Of a stretch of 64,000 nt of DNA, positions 23,574 to 33,930 are shown one piece after another (the stretch's first letter is position 1; each line of letters starts with the position of its first letter). The notes under the pieces were generated by a model. The model was not told the origin of the DNA. It saw only the letters and a program-made list of their open reading frames with translations, and searched no databases. Source of the DNA: Ophioderma brevispina (lineage: Eukaryota > Echinodermata > Ophiuroidea > Amphilepidida > Ophiodermatidae); contig JAMKCH010056824.1 of the NCBI GenBank assembly GCA_023653785.1, positions 62,001-126,000 on the forward strand, given 5' to 3'. Position numbers and translations under genes: made by a program.

Positions 23574-23808
23574 GTGTGTCAGATGGGTCATGTTACGGAA
23601 ACTCCCCTGCGTGACAACCTATTAGGCTCTCAAATTGAGTTTCCGTGACCTGACCCATCATATACATTTTTTTTCTGACACACTTGAATGAATTCCGGAA
23701 AACCCTTCACGGAATATAGCCAGGGGTTTTAATTCCGTTAAGGTTTCCGAATTCATAAGGTGGTCAGAAAAATGTGTGTCAGATGGGTCATGTTACGGAA
23801 ACTCCCCT
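23574..23808. mobile_element. Foldback element with three copies of one arm
   Basis: The block TGTGTCAGATGGGTCATG plus TTACGGAAACTCCCC occurs directly at 23576 and 23774 and inverted at about 23636-23683 (GAGTTTCCGTGACCTGACCCATC, then TCTGACACAC). An inner hairpin of GAATTCCGGAAA-type sequence lies at 23690-23755. No ORF. Confidence 0.75.
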
Positions 23809-24931
23809 CAAATTAATTGTCTAATCCTCATTACAGTTGCATTTCTGCAAAATCGATTATATTTTTGACCACATGACCTGCTTGTTACATAACCTCCACT
23901 TTAACGATCACAAAAGCCAGGGGGACATGTTCGGACAAGTTCGAACAAGCGGTAGTTTTTAACCTTGAATGTGAGATTCATTGTCATATAACTTTAACTT
24001 TGCATAATTTTTCCTTCCCCCGCCGGTGTAACACACGAGTGGTTCTAAAATTGAAATCCTTCAATATTCAGGTCTCACGTCCTACCATTGTCAAAAGCAG
24101 TAGGGCTACGGACGTAATCCAGTAGCGAAGCAATGATGACGATGACGATGATGATGAGGCAACGCATGTTCTCTGAGAAAGGTAACTTAACCCGAGCTTG
24201 TACTTCCTTTACTAGAATTATAAGCATGCAATACTGCTTATTTAATGGTTGATAGCTTAACACTTGTTGGAAAGTGGCTTCTGCGCTCCCGCGGCCCGTT
24301 GGTGCATAAGGGGAACATAAGGGTGAGGAGTCCCCTCTCAGGAAAAAAAATCTTCCTTTGATTAGGATTTATTTTTCATGAAAATGGCGTAACGTAATGA
24401 CTACCCGGATACAATATTACTACTGCAAGAAAATTTGAAAAGTACAGACTGTCTAAAAAAACCTATAATCAAAGATTGAATTTTTTTCCAAAATCCTAAG
24501 TTTCATCTCAACTAAAAGTTAGTTGACTCTTTTTAGGAATGTTCCAGTTTTAATAAGATTTTGGTTGGTGTAATTTGGGGGTCTGGGCCAGGAGTCCAAG
24601 AACCATAAAAACACTCGTTGAAAGTAACACCGAGGGCCTTTTGAGCACCAACCATTCTTTCCTTTATTGTTTTTTATTGGTCAACACTGGTTTCTTCATT
24701 TTGTTTCTCCCTGGCATCTTGGAGGTAGTGCGGAATGGGGGAGGGGAAATTAGCCCTCCCCATTAGAGGATTGTCCACACATTTGTCCCCCATATAGACG
24801 TGAGGCTGCCCCCTTATAGTTTCAGCAGTAAAATTTACATGAATTTCATGATTATTGTCCTGCTGAGAGTGAGTCCCCTCATTTCCCCCACAGCAAAATT
24901 TCTGGGGCTTTCACTGTTTGAAAAAATAATA
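23809..24931. other. No gene seen
   Basis: No supported feature. A GATGAC microsatellite-like run lies at 24132-24157, and a small remnant resembling the 19.2-20.0 kb element (TTGGTGCATAAGGGGAAC) near 24298. Confidence 0.45.
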
Positions 24932-25967
24932 CAGGCTGTCCCAAAAAATGTTAACACTCGGGACACAGGAATTTTGTAAACAAATAAAGTACGCATGGGT
25001 CTTTGTTTGGTATGCTCTTAAAGCTAACTAAATAAGCTTTTATTTGCCGTTTATTTCATTTCAATGCGATATGTAGAACAAAAGATATGCTTCGTCAAGA
25101 AAGAGAGTACAAATTCGGATTGGTCCGATTTGCAATAGTAACATTGTAAGATTGTGTGAAACATGATTTTGTAACATACTCAATTTGGGGTATTGATTGT
25201 GTTATTGATTGGCAATTGAACTTATTGAAGATATTGACAATCCCTTTTGAACTTCATTATTGTCATAAAGTGTGATAATTGTCTTATGATCAGCAATACT
25301 TTGTATTTTTCAAATTAATCAGTCAGTTTACTTTCATTGGCAGAATTAGCCCTATCAAATCGCTCAAAACTACACAGAATGTTAAACCAAACCAAATTAA
25401 ACCAAACAATCAGACACTTCCTTCCTTAAACAAAAAAGAAAGAGAAACTTCTGATAATTAACCTACATGGACTAATGAAGCAGGCAGAATTGGAAATAAA
25501 GACACCAGTGGCAGGCCATACAGATCCACGGACCAGAATGGCAAAAAACTCAAGCTTCTCAAGCCAACGTATCTCTTAATAGAAGAGCAGTTGTGGTAGA
25601 TCCAACAATGTACATTTGGTAAAACATGGTGGCAGGGATCTCGAAGTCTTTCATTAATAGAAAAACACTGCAAATCTATTTGTTTTCTTTTTAAGATAAA
25701 AAGGAGGCGTGCTACGAAGCCAATTGTATTCATGTTGCATCATGCATTCCAAGTGCTCTAAGGCAAAAATCGGACCAAGTTGCTTTTGCCCTCTCATAAT
25801 TGATGAAGCATATCTTTTGTTTTACATATCGGATTGGAATGAAATAAATGGCATATTAAAGCTTGTTTTATTGGCTTTAAGAAAATACCAAACAAAGACC
25901 CATGCGTACTTTTCTTGTTATCAAAATGCCGTCGTTACGAGTGTTAACATTTTTTTGGGACAGCCTG
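24932..25967. mobile_element. Mariner/Tc1-type element with ~200 bp inverted ends
   Basis: 1036 bp bounded by CAGGCTGTCCCAAAAAA and its complement, with TA directly outside both ends (24930-24931 and 25968-25969), the target of Tc1/mariner transposases. The inverted ends continue for about 200 bases (shared AAAGTACGCATGGGTCTTTG, then AAAGATATGCTTC). The middle has no intact transposase. A plus-strand stretch near 25480-25560 reads GNKDTSGRPYRSTD, faintly like the GRP linker of a Tc1-type DNA-binding domain, but this is weak. Non-autonomous or dead. Confidence 0.85.
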
Positions 25968-25969
25968 TA

Positions 25970-26870
25970 TATTGATTAGTTCAGTGCATGATAATTTGAT
26001 CTCTAAATTGTCTTTTGTTTGAAAACAGTTTAATCCCACAAGGTGCTACACACCTTTAGTTTCTTGAACCTTGAGGCGAAACTGGCCCAAGTGGTATTTT
26101 ATCCTTTGTGTTCGATTGACAATATCTCGGGTTAGGGTGTATCAAATTGGATGAAATAAAAACGAGGATTTAGCTTAGGATCTGCTCTACAAAATAACAT
26201 CAAAATATCTCACAGAAATGCACAGTTTATAATATTTTTAATTTATAGTTTGATTGTATAGTTGTTTTTTGGACAGTCGGTATTGATCGGTTCGGCGAAA
26301 CATTAATTTCCAAGCGCGCGAAAAGCGTCCATTTTGTTTTCGCTTCTTCTCGCACATCGCCCACATACCCTAAGATCGACGGCACTTGCATGCTCTGTCC
26401 TACAAGTACTCATGTGTATGGGAAAAATCAATCCATGCCAAATAGCTTGATCCAGCGTTAAGTGCCTCCTGTCGGCTTATCACAGGATATCTTCGCCCAA
26501 CTTTAACGGACAACTTACGTACAAGCAGGAATTGCTCCACCAGCCATCAGTCGTAGTGTAGCGAGCATGCACGAGCGTAGCTGCCAAGTATCTAATGTGA
26601 ACCACCCTATGTCTGGACAGAGACCAGTTGCTAACCACCTCAAGTTAACAATCCGAGTTTTTTTTAAGCAAGGTCCAACCCTTGAAACCGTCTCTAAGGA
26701 GTTCAAGAGAGTTGCCTTTGTGGAAAGCAAGACTTGCTATGAACCAAGTAACACGGTATTGAACCTGGTGAGCATCTTAAAGGTCCCATGAAATGCAAAT
26801 ACAATTGATGTGGTTTGTGTCAAGTCTACAAGGAGGGACTAGAAAGCATTCAATATTTGGGTTGGTGATT
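25970..26870. other. No gene seen
   Basis: No recognised feature. Around 26500-26790 both strands are open for 70 codons and CpG is a little denser, but no family motif was found. Confidence 0.4.
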
Positions 26871-26896
26871 ACATCATTAGTGAAACTATTGATTTT
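26871..26896. repeat. Outer inverted repeat, left arm, of the Penelope-like insertion
   Basis: 26 bases starting ACATCATTAGTGAAAC, exact reverse complement of 28796-28821. The pair encloses the Penelope-like element. Confidence 0.85.
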
Positions 26897-26970
26897 TCAG
26901 AGAGTAATAGAAAATTCCAGGTGACTGGTGTGAATCTATTCATGACACTGACTGAAAATCAATATATAAT

Positions 26971-27052
26971 ATCTATAAAACGTGAGTGTTGATGACCAGT
27001 ATTAATCTTTTATTCCATGTATTCTACCAACACGTCTAAGAACATTCATTCG
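26971..27052 (+). repeat. Left terminal direct repeat of Penelope-like element
   Basis: 82 bases from ATCTATAAAACGTGAG to ACATTCATTCG, identical by eye to 28712-28793. Penelope-like elements typically carry such pseudo-LTRs in direct orientation. The first methionine of the open frame (27017) lies inside this repeat. Confidence 0.85.
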
Positions 27053-28584
27053 CGATTATTTGATTTTGGCAAGGATTGCTTAAATGACGCGAGAAAGCTT
27101 GAGAAAGTTTCACGGAAGTTAGCCCGTACTCGGAACCATCTTAGATACACTCTGACATGTTATAATTCGCATCTTACGCCCGCCGGATTGTCACTGAAAT
27201 CTAATGTTCGTGGTCCCCGCGCTTCTAGTATTGTTCAGAAAGCGGAGAGAGCCCTTCTAAACGAAAGAATCCGACAGCATAATTTCACAATCGACAATTT
27301 AGAGACAGAAAAAGAGGAGTTGAAAGATCGTTACACGCCGTATTGCCTAGCAACGAATTCCAGGAAGTCGTCAGATTTTCCCAGAATGCATCGGTGGTTG
27401 AACCCGGAGTGTGACAAAGCAAGACCATATTGAAAAATTTCGGAAAACTGAAAGAACGTAAACAAAGCGATTTGGATCACAGCGTAAAGGAAAATAACGA
27501 TCCGAACGGAGTTTCTGGAAATGAAAGTAAATGGGTGGTGAACCTATCGTCCCGAGAGTTGAATGAACATGAAAAATCTGTTCTGAATAAGGATAAAAAC
27601 TACGGGATTTCGCCGCGCGCTGTTAAAGTGGAGGATTTTATCGTGGAGAACTTTGAGATCAACGCGTTGAAATCTGCGAAAGACCCCCCGCGAATTTGGA
27701 TGCGTTATGTCGACGACACTTTCGTGGTAATTAACAAGGATCGCGTTCAACAGTTTACGGACCACATCAATCAACAGGATCCGCATATCAAATTCACCAA
27801 TGACCCGGAGAGCGAAGGAACTCTGCTTTTCTGGATACTTAGTTAGTACGACGGGGACATGGTACTTTGAAGTCAGTGTACCGTAAGCCGACGCACACTG
27901 ATCAGTCTGGCATTTGAATCCCACCACCCACTTGAACATAAACTCAGTGTGATTAGGACGCTTTTCCATCGTGCAGAAACTGTGGTCACTGACCCAGTGG
28001 ATCAAGATAACGAGAAAGAACATGTAAAATCTGCCCTCAGCCGTGTGGATATTCACGACTGGAGTTTAAGCGTGCCATCGCAAGAAACAACCGCGTGCCA
28101 CTCCAAACACAGACTCTACTCAGGTGACGACTAATAAAACCTTTGTCGTTACTCCTTACGTCCAAGGGTGTCAGAGAAGATACGGCGTGTGTTTAGTAAT
28201 TACGGTGCCTCCACATGTTTCAAGCCCAAACAAACCATTCGCCAATGCTTGTTTCGCCAAAAGACAAGGCAAACGTTGAAGAACAAACTGGTGCTGTGTA
28301 TCGCATCCCATGTAGCAGCTGTGACAAGGTTTATATTGGGGAAACAAAAAAGATCGGTTGGAGAACGTATTAAAGAGCACACGGCCAAGATAGCCAACAA
28401 TCTTTCTGCAGTGGCCGAACACCAACTAAAGACTGGCCATAAACCTGACTTGGAGAATGTGAAAGTTCTTTGCAGAGAAGATAAACTGTTGCCAAGAAAA
28501 GTGCGAGAGGCTATCCTTATCAAGAAAGAACCTAGCCCCACCCTAAATAGGGACGGGGGGCGTGAACTTTCAAAAACTTTATGA
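27017..28584 (+). pseudogene. Penelope-like retroelement ORF, internally deleted and frameshifted (RT + GIY-YIG)
   Basis: The N-terminal part (27017-27430) has the basic region seen before the RT in this group. A frame change near 27430 leads to SKWVVNLSSRELNEHEKSVL and AVKVEDFIVENFE, then directly to RIWMRYVDDTFVV, the catalytic palm motif with the Asp pair. Several hundred bases of RT fingers and palm expected between these are missing. After a further shift comes TLFHRAETVVTDP and EHVKSALS. The C-terminal GIY-YIG endonuclease follows: VYRIPCSSCDKVYIGET in one frame (about 28295-28345), then after a frameshift KRSVGERIKEHTAKI, LPRKVREAI and PTLNRDGGRELS. The stop is at 28582-28584. In intact elements the endonuclease nicks DNA and the RT primes on it. 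This copy cannot encode a working protein. Confidence 0.9.
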
Positions 28585-28671
28585 CTTTCTTCTGGAAACA
28601 CCTAGTTCAACTTCAAGGACGACACTAACGTCTGGAGTTAGGAGAAAGTCATCAGTCAACATTCACCTTCC

Positions 28672-28713
28672 ATCCGCTGAAGACGGAGAAAGGTTTCTCT
28701 GAAAATTTCGGAT
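28672..28713 (+). ncRNA. Hammerhead-ribozyme-like motif
   Basis: In order: ATCCG (28672-28676), CTGAAGA core (28677-28683, fitting CUGANGA), a stable hairpin GGAGAAA-GG-TTTCTCT (28685-28700), GAAA (28701-28704), ATTT, and CGGAT (28709-28713) that pairs perfectly with ATCCG as stem I. This is the type I hammerhead order. Stem III would be minimal (AATT, self-complementary), which Penelope-associated hammerheads are known to tolerate, perhaps as dimers. One base (C 28684) is extra or G12 is displaced, so this copy may be inactive. The right terminal repeat begins three bases from the predicted cleavage point. Confidence 0.45.
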
Positions 28714-28793
28714 CTATAAAACGTGAGTGTTGATGACCAGTATTAATCTTTTATTCCATGTATTCTACCAACACGTCTAAGAACATTCATTCG
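28712..28793 (+). repeat. Right terminal direct repeat of Penelope-like element
   Basis: 82 bases identical by eye to 26971-27052, immediately 3' of the hammerhead-like motif and 128 bases after the ORF stop. Confidence 0.85.
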
Positions 28794-28795
28794 TG

Positions 28796-28821
28796 AAAAT
28801 CAATAGTTTCACTAATGATGT
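28796..28821. repeat. Outer inverted repeat, right arm
   Basis: 26 bases, exact reverse complement of 26871-26896, starting two bases after the right terminal direct repeat. Confidence 0.85.
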
Positions 28822-28879
28822 CACTGGTAGTGTATTCTTTTTTCTGGCCCTGTTTATTGGAATGGAATGTTCTGTAAAG

Positions 28880-29205
28880 ATTTAGAGTAGCTTTTCATCT
28901 CCATTTTCTGACCATTTAATCCTGCATGGAGCTGACCCCGGAGTTGACCCCTCATGGGCTGAATGGCGATGTATCAACAGATTGAGAACCAGAACCGACC
29001 GATCTAAGGTTTACTTGCAGAACATGCAGAAGCGGGGCTGTGATTGTGGAACATCAGCCACAGACAATGGAACATCTCTTGGTCTGGCCACTCTGGAGCA
29101 CCAATGGCACATACAAGTACCTTGTCAGACTTCAGTGAAGCAGCCAGTACACACCTCTGGCTGGATCATATTTGAGAACCACTGTGTTTGGATACGATAA
29201 GAAGA
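28880..29205 (+). pseudogene. Non-LTR retrotransposon C-terminal fragment
   Basis: Plus-strand reading gives EWRCINRLRTRTDRSKVYLQ, then QKRGCDCGTSA; in the next frame PQTMEHLLVWP. This order (NRLRTG-GR, then CDCG, then QTMEHL--CP) is the cysteine/histidine-rich end of many LINE reverse transcriptases. One frameshift lies between the CDCG and TMEHL parts. The expected cysteine after LLV is Trp. It directly follows the Penelope-like insertion, and no RT core is attached. Confidence 0.7.
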
Positions 29206-29675
29206 ACATTGTGCACTAAAATCAGACTAATGATTGTCGGAGTTAAGAATCGACAAAATTGATTTAGTAGAACCAAAAAGAAGGGGTTTGATAGATTTTA
29301 GGATTTTATGACCTTTTTTCGAACAAAAATGACTGAAAAGGAAAAAAAAAAACAGCAGTGTTGAAAGCTAAAAAGATAAGAATCTCAATTCGCCATTCCA
29401 TTCCATTCGCATAAACACATCAGCCAAACACACCAGCAATTACGTAATTATTCTATCTATTCTATTAGGGCCACCTATTGGGAGAACGATGTCGCCATTT
29501 TATTTTCTGTTGACCTTCCGATTCAGAAAAGGGACTTTAAAGACATTATCAGTGATGCACCCGAAAAAGTTAAAATATTTGGAATTTGCAGGAACACTTT
29601 AAAAGTAAAGGACACTGTAGAATTCTCATGTTATTACTTTCCCAAATGAAAATGGACAGAAAGGAAGAAAACGGA

Positions 29676-30230
29676 CGTGTTTAAAGCCACTATCAGCGAT
29701 TTCTTCAAAATGTAAACAAATCGCGCCCCGTTTTTCATCAAAGTCCATTTTTGCACTATTGTATTGGAAATAATTGTAGTAACGACCCCCATAAGTGGTT
29801 AAGCTTAACACACCGTATTTGTCAAGAAATTGCAATGTTAATTAAAGTCGGGATCCGACTTTTATTAGTAAACAAAACAGTCGCAATTGGCACCTTCAAG
29901 ACCGCTTTAAAATACTTTAGTGTTGTTTTTTATTAATAACAGTAATATTAGGTGTTGATATGACCTAACACTAGCAATTTAGAGACAAAATAGGCATTTC
30001 GAATTTCGAAAAAAATACAGATTGTGGCTTTAAAGATATGAATTTCCGTTCAATTACTTATGGACAATAGTGCCTCAAATACCTGACTTCATGTTCGTTC
30101 TTATGAGGTTGTTTTGCTCTTAGCTATGTAGGATACATATACTTGTTGCAAACATTCGAAAACCTGTTTATTAAATGATTTTTTATTAAGATTTTCTGAT
30201 TTAGCAAATCAATGATAGTGCCTTTAAGCT
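29676..30230 (+). repeat. Inverted-end repeat family E, copy 3 (best preserved)
   Basis: Left end TTTAAAGCCACTATCAGCGA, right end the complement-type AAATCAATGATAGTGCCTTTAA. About 555 bp, with AAAGTCGGGATCCGACTTTT, itself a palindrome, at 29845-29864. Related copies at 10465, 22588 and possibly 54557-55054 and 63540-63735. No ORF. Confidence 0.75.
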
Positions 30231-30503
30231 TACACAGGGGGAAATTTCTAAATTGCGCTAATGCAATATAAAACTAATTTAGTGAAAACTCATCGGATAA
30301 CACTTTCATTACACTTCAACGTGTTAAATTTAATATTTTTAATAAGTATGGGAGGTGTTGCACGCGATTAACACTAAAACATGTAAAACGGTATTAATGT
30401 TAACGATTATTAGCAATTATGGTGTTAATACCATCCAAAATTAATACCTTAATGTGTTAATGATCATTAACATTGATGCAGTTTTTCACGTTTTTTAAAA
30501 ATT

Positions 30504-32085
30504 GACTGCATAAAGCACATAAGTGCAGAAGCCGCATAAGGTGCATAATTGCATAAGCTGCATAAGGTGCATAATTGCATAAGCTGCATAAGGTGCATAA
30601 TTGCATAAGCTGCATAAGATCATGATGCATAAGTTGCATAAGCTGCATAACCAGCATTACGTTTAAATAAAAGTGGACACTTTGGATTGTTTATGGACGG
30701 TTCCTGGTGTTTTACACCAGCCGTTTTGCACCAATGTAGCTGAATCGGGGTCCAGGATAAATAATAAAAAAATAAATGCACGTATTTATATAGCGCTTTA
30801 CACGACGTCTCAAAGCTCTTTACATTTATCCCGCTGTCACTAGGATATATCACATTTTCACATATTGAAAATTCGGCAGCCAATTATAACGGCGCACAGT
30901 ATGACTACCCTTAACATCTTCCCCGCTTCCCCATTTACCCCCTGGTGAAGTGGAGACCAGCGAGATACAAAGTGTCTTGCCCAGGGACACAACACGGGGC
31001 TCGAACTCACAATCTAATGATCATGAGTCCTGCACTCTTCCACTAGACCACACATGCTCCAAGGATTCTACAATTATGCACCTTATGCAGCTTTTGCAAT
31101 TATGCGCCTTATGCAGATTCTGCAATTATGCGCCTTATGCACTTCTGCAATTATGCCGCCTTATGCAGCTTCTGCAATTATGCGCCTTATGCAGCTTCTG
31201 CAATTATGCGCCTATGCAGATTCTGCAATTATGCGCCTTATGCGGCTTATCAATTATGCAGATTATGCAGCTTATGCAATTATGCAGCTTATGCAGCCGC
31301 TGTTCCTGGTGTTTTACACCAGCCGTTTTGCACCAAAGTAGCTGAATCGGGGTCCAGGATTCTACAATTATGCACCTTATGCAGATTCTGCAATTCTGCA
31401 CCTAATGCAGCTCTGCAATTATGCACCTTCTGCCAAAGTAGCTGAATCGGGGTCCAGGATTCTACAATTGTGCACCTTACAGCTTCTGAAATTATACACC
31501 TTATGCGCTTCTTCAATTATGCTCCTTGTGCAGATTCTGCAATTATGCGCCTTATGCAGATTCTGCAATTATGCGCCTTATGCAGCTTCTGCATTATGCG
31601 CCTTATGCCGCTTCTGCAATTATGCGCCTATGCAGATTCTGCAATTATGCGCCTTATGCAGCTTCTGCAATTAGGCGCCTTATGCAGCTTCTGCACTTAT
31701 GCAGCTTATGCAATTATGCAGCTTATGCAATTATGCAGATTATGCAGCTTTTGCAATTATGCGTTTTACACCAGCTGCGGTTCCTGGTGTTTTCGGTCAA
31801 ATAGTTTTACACCAGCCGTTTTGCACCAAAGTAGCTGAATCGGGGTCCAGGATTCTACAATTATGCACCTTATGCAGCTTCTGCAATTATGCACCTTATG
31901 CAGCTTTTGCAATTATGCGCCTTATGCAGATTCTGCAATTATGCGCCTTATACAGCCTCTGCAATTATGCGCCTTATGCAGCTTCTGCAATTATGCAGAT
32001 TATGCAGCTTATGCAATTATGCAGATTATGCAGCTTATGCAATTATGCACCTTATGCAATTATGCAGATTATGCAACTTATACAC
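30504..32085. repeat. ~26 bp satellite array with hairpin spacers
   Basis: The unit is about 26 bases, CAATTATGCGCCTTATGCAG plus CTTCTG, with variants. Blocks: 30504-30652 in reverse orientation; 31067-31300, 31363-31432, 31469-31760 and 31858-32085 in forward orientation. Between them a ~60 bp spacer recurs (30701-30758, 31303-31361, 31433-31466 partial, 31781-31860): TTCCTGGTGTTTTACACCAG, a perfect hairpin, then GTAGCTGAATCGGGGTCCAG. Because the unit is not a multiple of three and lacks stops in every phase, long Cys/Tyr/Met-rich ORFs appear; they are artefacts. A SINE interrupts the first spacer. Confidence 0.95.
30759..31061 (-). mobile_element. tRNA-derived SINE inserted in the satellite
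   Basis: Minus strand: tRNA-like head with A box TGGTCTAGTGG (31050-31040) and B box GTTCGAGCC (about 31008-31000), then GTGTCCCTGGGCAAGACACT, a body common in animal SINEs, and a tail ending GCGCTATATAAATACGTGCA plus A/T-rich repeats. AGGAT flanks both ends (30754-30758 and 31062-31066). The unbroken spacer at 31350-31370 shows the empty site with a single AGGAT. About 303 bp. Confidence 0.85.
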
Positions 32086-32519
32086 CAGCTGAAAAATAAA
32101 TCAAAATCCATTGAAATATAAATCTAATAAGATTAAAAATTGTAATCAAAATTTAGATTTGTCATCCGTTTTAATCTAAGAAATTTAGAGAGTAGTACGG
32201 TATGCAAGCAGAGAAAATACTGAAAATTATTCGTAATTTTAATTGTTAGAGAGCTGTATAATAACAATTACTTCCTTTTTACCCAAAATTGGAGCATCTT
32301 GACATTTTGACATCTGTACCACCTGTTTACATTGTTTACCCCTTACTCCAAACCGAAAGTCGAATCATCATGATCCAAATAACAATTTGGTGTGTTTTTC
32401 TCAAACCTTTGAGAAATTCAATTTCTTTGGATTCTGACGGTCAGCAGAAAAAAATGGCGACATAATCTTCAATAGAAATATTTTATTGATTGGCAATTAA
32501 CATGAACTGCACACGAGGG

Positions 32520-33120
32520 CCATCTACCCACATCTGCCCACACTACAAAAGGGGGAAAGAACGTTGGTGGTATTTGTAACACGTTCATTCGTTCTTCAGT
32601 TCGTGTAAGTCATTGGTAATGGCTTTAGCTGTCAGGATTAGCTGTGTAAGCTGATCCGGACCGTGTGTATCCATGATACGGACGCTCCTAATGTTTATGT
32701 TGATGCTATATGATTGTAAATTGCAACACACCATATTGATCTATTTGAACGAGGACCTTCATATTCAGATATGTCTATCTGCTATAAACTGAGCTGCCAT
32801 ATTAGTTGAAATGTAACTAAGTATTTAATTGCTATTTCAGGGGAATGTTCCTTCGTACGATCCGGAGTGCTAAAAATGGACGATCCTCCACCCAAGGCCA
32901 ACATTTCATGGCGATGAAGCAACTATTATTGTTCCATGTGTTAATAAGATTCCACCGCTGTCTGGACTAGCTCTCATTTAGGTGAAGGTATTGAAAGAGC
33001 AACACAGTGGCTATATACAAAGGCGCAAGGCCAGATCATTAGGATGAGGCCATTGTGTTGTCTTCCAGGTCCGCTTGGTGGTTCTTCTTTGCGTATCCAC
33101 AAGCCATTGGTGATGGCTTG
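32520..33120 (+). other. Possible short spliced transcript (three exons)
   Basis: Good splice signals in consistent order on the plus strand: donor TTCGT|GTAAGT at 32604/32605; acceptor TTGCTATTTCAG ending at 32840; donor TTTAG|GTGAAG at 32981/32982; acceptor GTTGTCTTCCAG ending at 33068; donor CTTG|GTGAGA at 33120/33121. Predicted exons 2 and 3 are 141 and 52 bases, richer in GC than their introns. Exon 2 has a 41-codon frame from 32845 and a well-placed ATG at 32876 that stops after 13 codons. No protein family is recognised. It could be a non-coding RNA or a 5' UTR. Confidence 0.3.
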
Positions 33121-33500
33121 GTGAGAAGATTGTTATATAATCCAAGGCTTAGCACTAATAATTTGCACTACATCGGCATAAGCTAATAGTTATTTGAATA
33201 CTTCGCAAAAAGGGCTGCCTTATATGTAGCCCCTTTGAAGCTTATGCAGGACAAAGGTGTTATCTTAACACCATATACATATTTAACGAAGGGCAGCTAT
33301 GCAATATCTTCCTGTTTCTTCATTTTAGTAATAAATGGTCATTGAAATGGAAGCATGCTCTTAGCTTTGTTTTCAGAGAGCATGCCATAAAGTTTCTCAG
33401 ACTTTTCTCGATACAAGTGTGTTTTGGGGATAAAAATAAACACCTTGCGTACATGATTACGCAGTTGTAAATACCAACTCAAAATTGATGGTGAGATATA

Positions 33501-33930
33501 ACTCATGATGATTAAAGAGGACCTCCTCTCCTTATCCAGTGATATCCTTGTGAAAGGAGATATAGTCCGGGAACAATGGTGAACAATAGGGCAATCGATT
33601 CAGTTGACTCTTCACGCAACATTAGTTTCACGCTTTATTCCGTTGTCGTCTATGGAGCCCGGACTATGATACCTGCCGGACTATGATTACTTTCACAATC
33701 CTTTACTGGCAAAATTTAATGCCCTATATGTTCACTCAGAATTCAAATTTATTAAAAATATTTTTGTAATAGATTTTACTGTACCAAAAATAAGTCATGA
33801 TGATTAATGAGGGCCTCCTCTCCTTATCTGGTGGTATCCTTTACTGGCAAACATTGAATGCCTTACGTTTACTCGGAATTCAAATTTATTAAAACTATTA
33901 CTTTTTAGAATAGATTTTACTGTACCAAAA
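33501..33930 (+). repeat. Two-unit direct repeat, first unit carrying a MITE
   Basis: Unit 1 (33501-33792) and unit 2 (33793-33930) share CTCATGATGATTAA, CCTCCTCTCCTTATC, CTTTACTGGCAAA and GATTTTACTGTACCAAAAAT. Unit 1 is longer only because of the 151 bp MITE at 33548. Unit 2 shows the uninterrupted sequence. Confidence 0.85.
33548..33698. mobile_element. MITE family A, copy with known empty site
   Basis: Ends TTGTGAAAGGAGATATAGTC and complementary TGATTACTTTCACAA; the core is identical in kind to 8186-8530. Comparison with unit 2 of the surrounding repeat (GGTATCCTTTACTGGC) gives TCC on both sides as the simplest target duplication, though up to ATCCTT is possible. Confidence 0.85.

Noticed and set aside
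27000..27010. GTTGATGA in both terminal repeats as the hammerhead core
   Set aside because: It has U where the invariant C3 should be and no GAAA or pairing arms in place; the CTGAAGA at 28677 fits far better.
30504..32085. CRISPR-like array
   Set aside because: Units abut without unique spacers, the recurrent spacer is itself repeated, and the DNA is animal nuclear.
30950..32121. Several long plus-strand ORFs rich in Cys, Tyr, Met and Leu
   Set aside because: They are translations of the stop-free ~26 bp satellite, open in all three frames; no independent coding sign.
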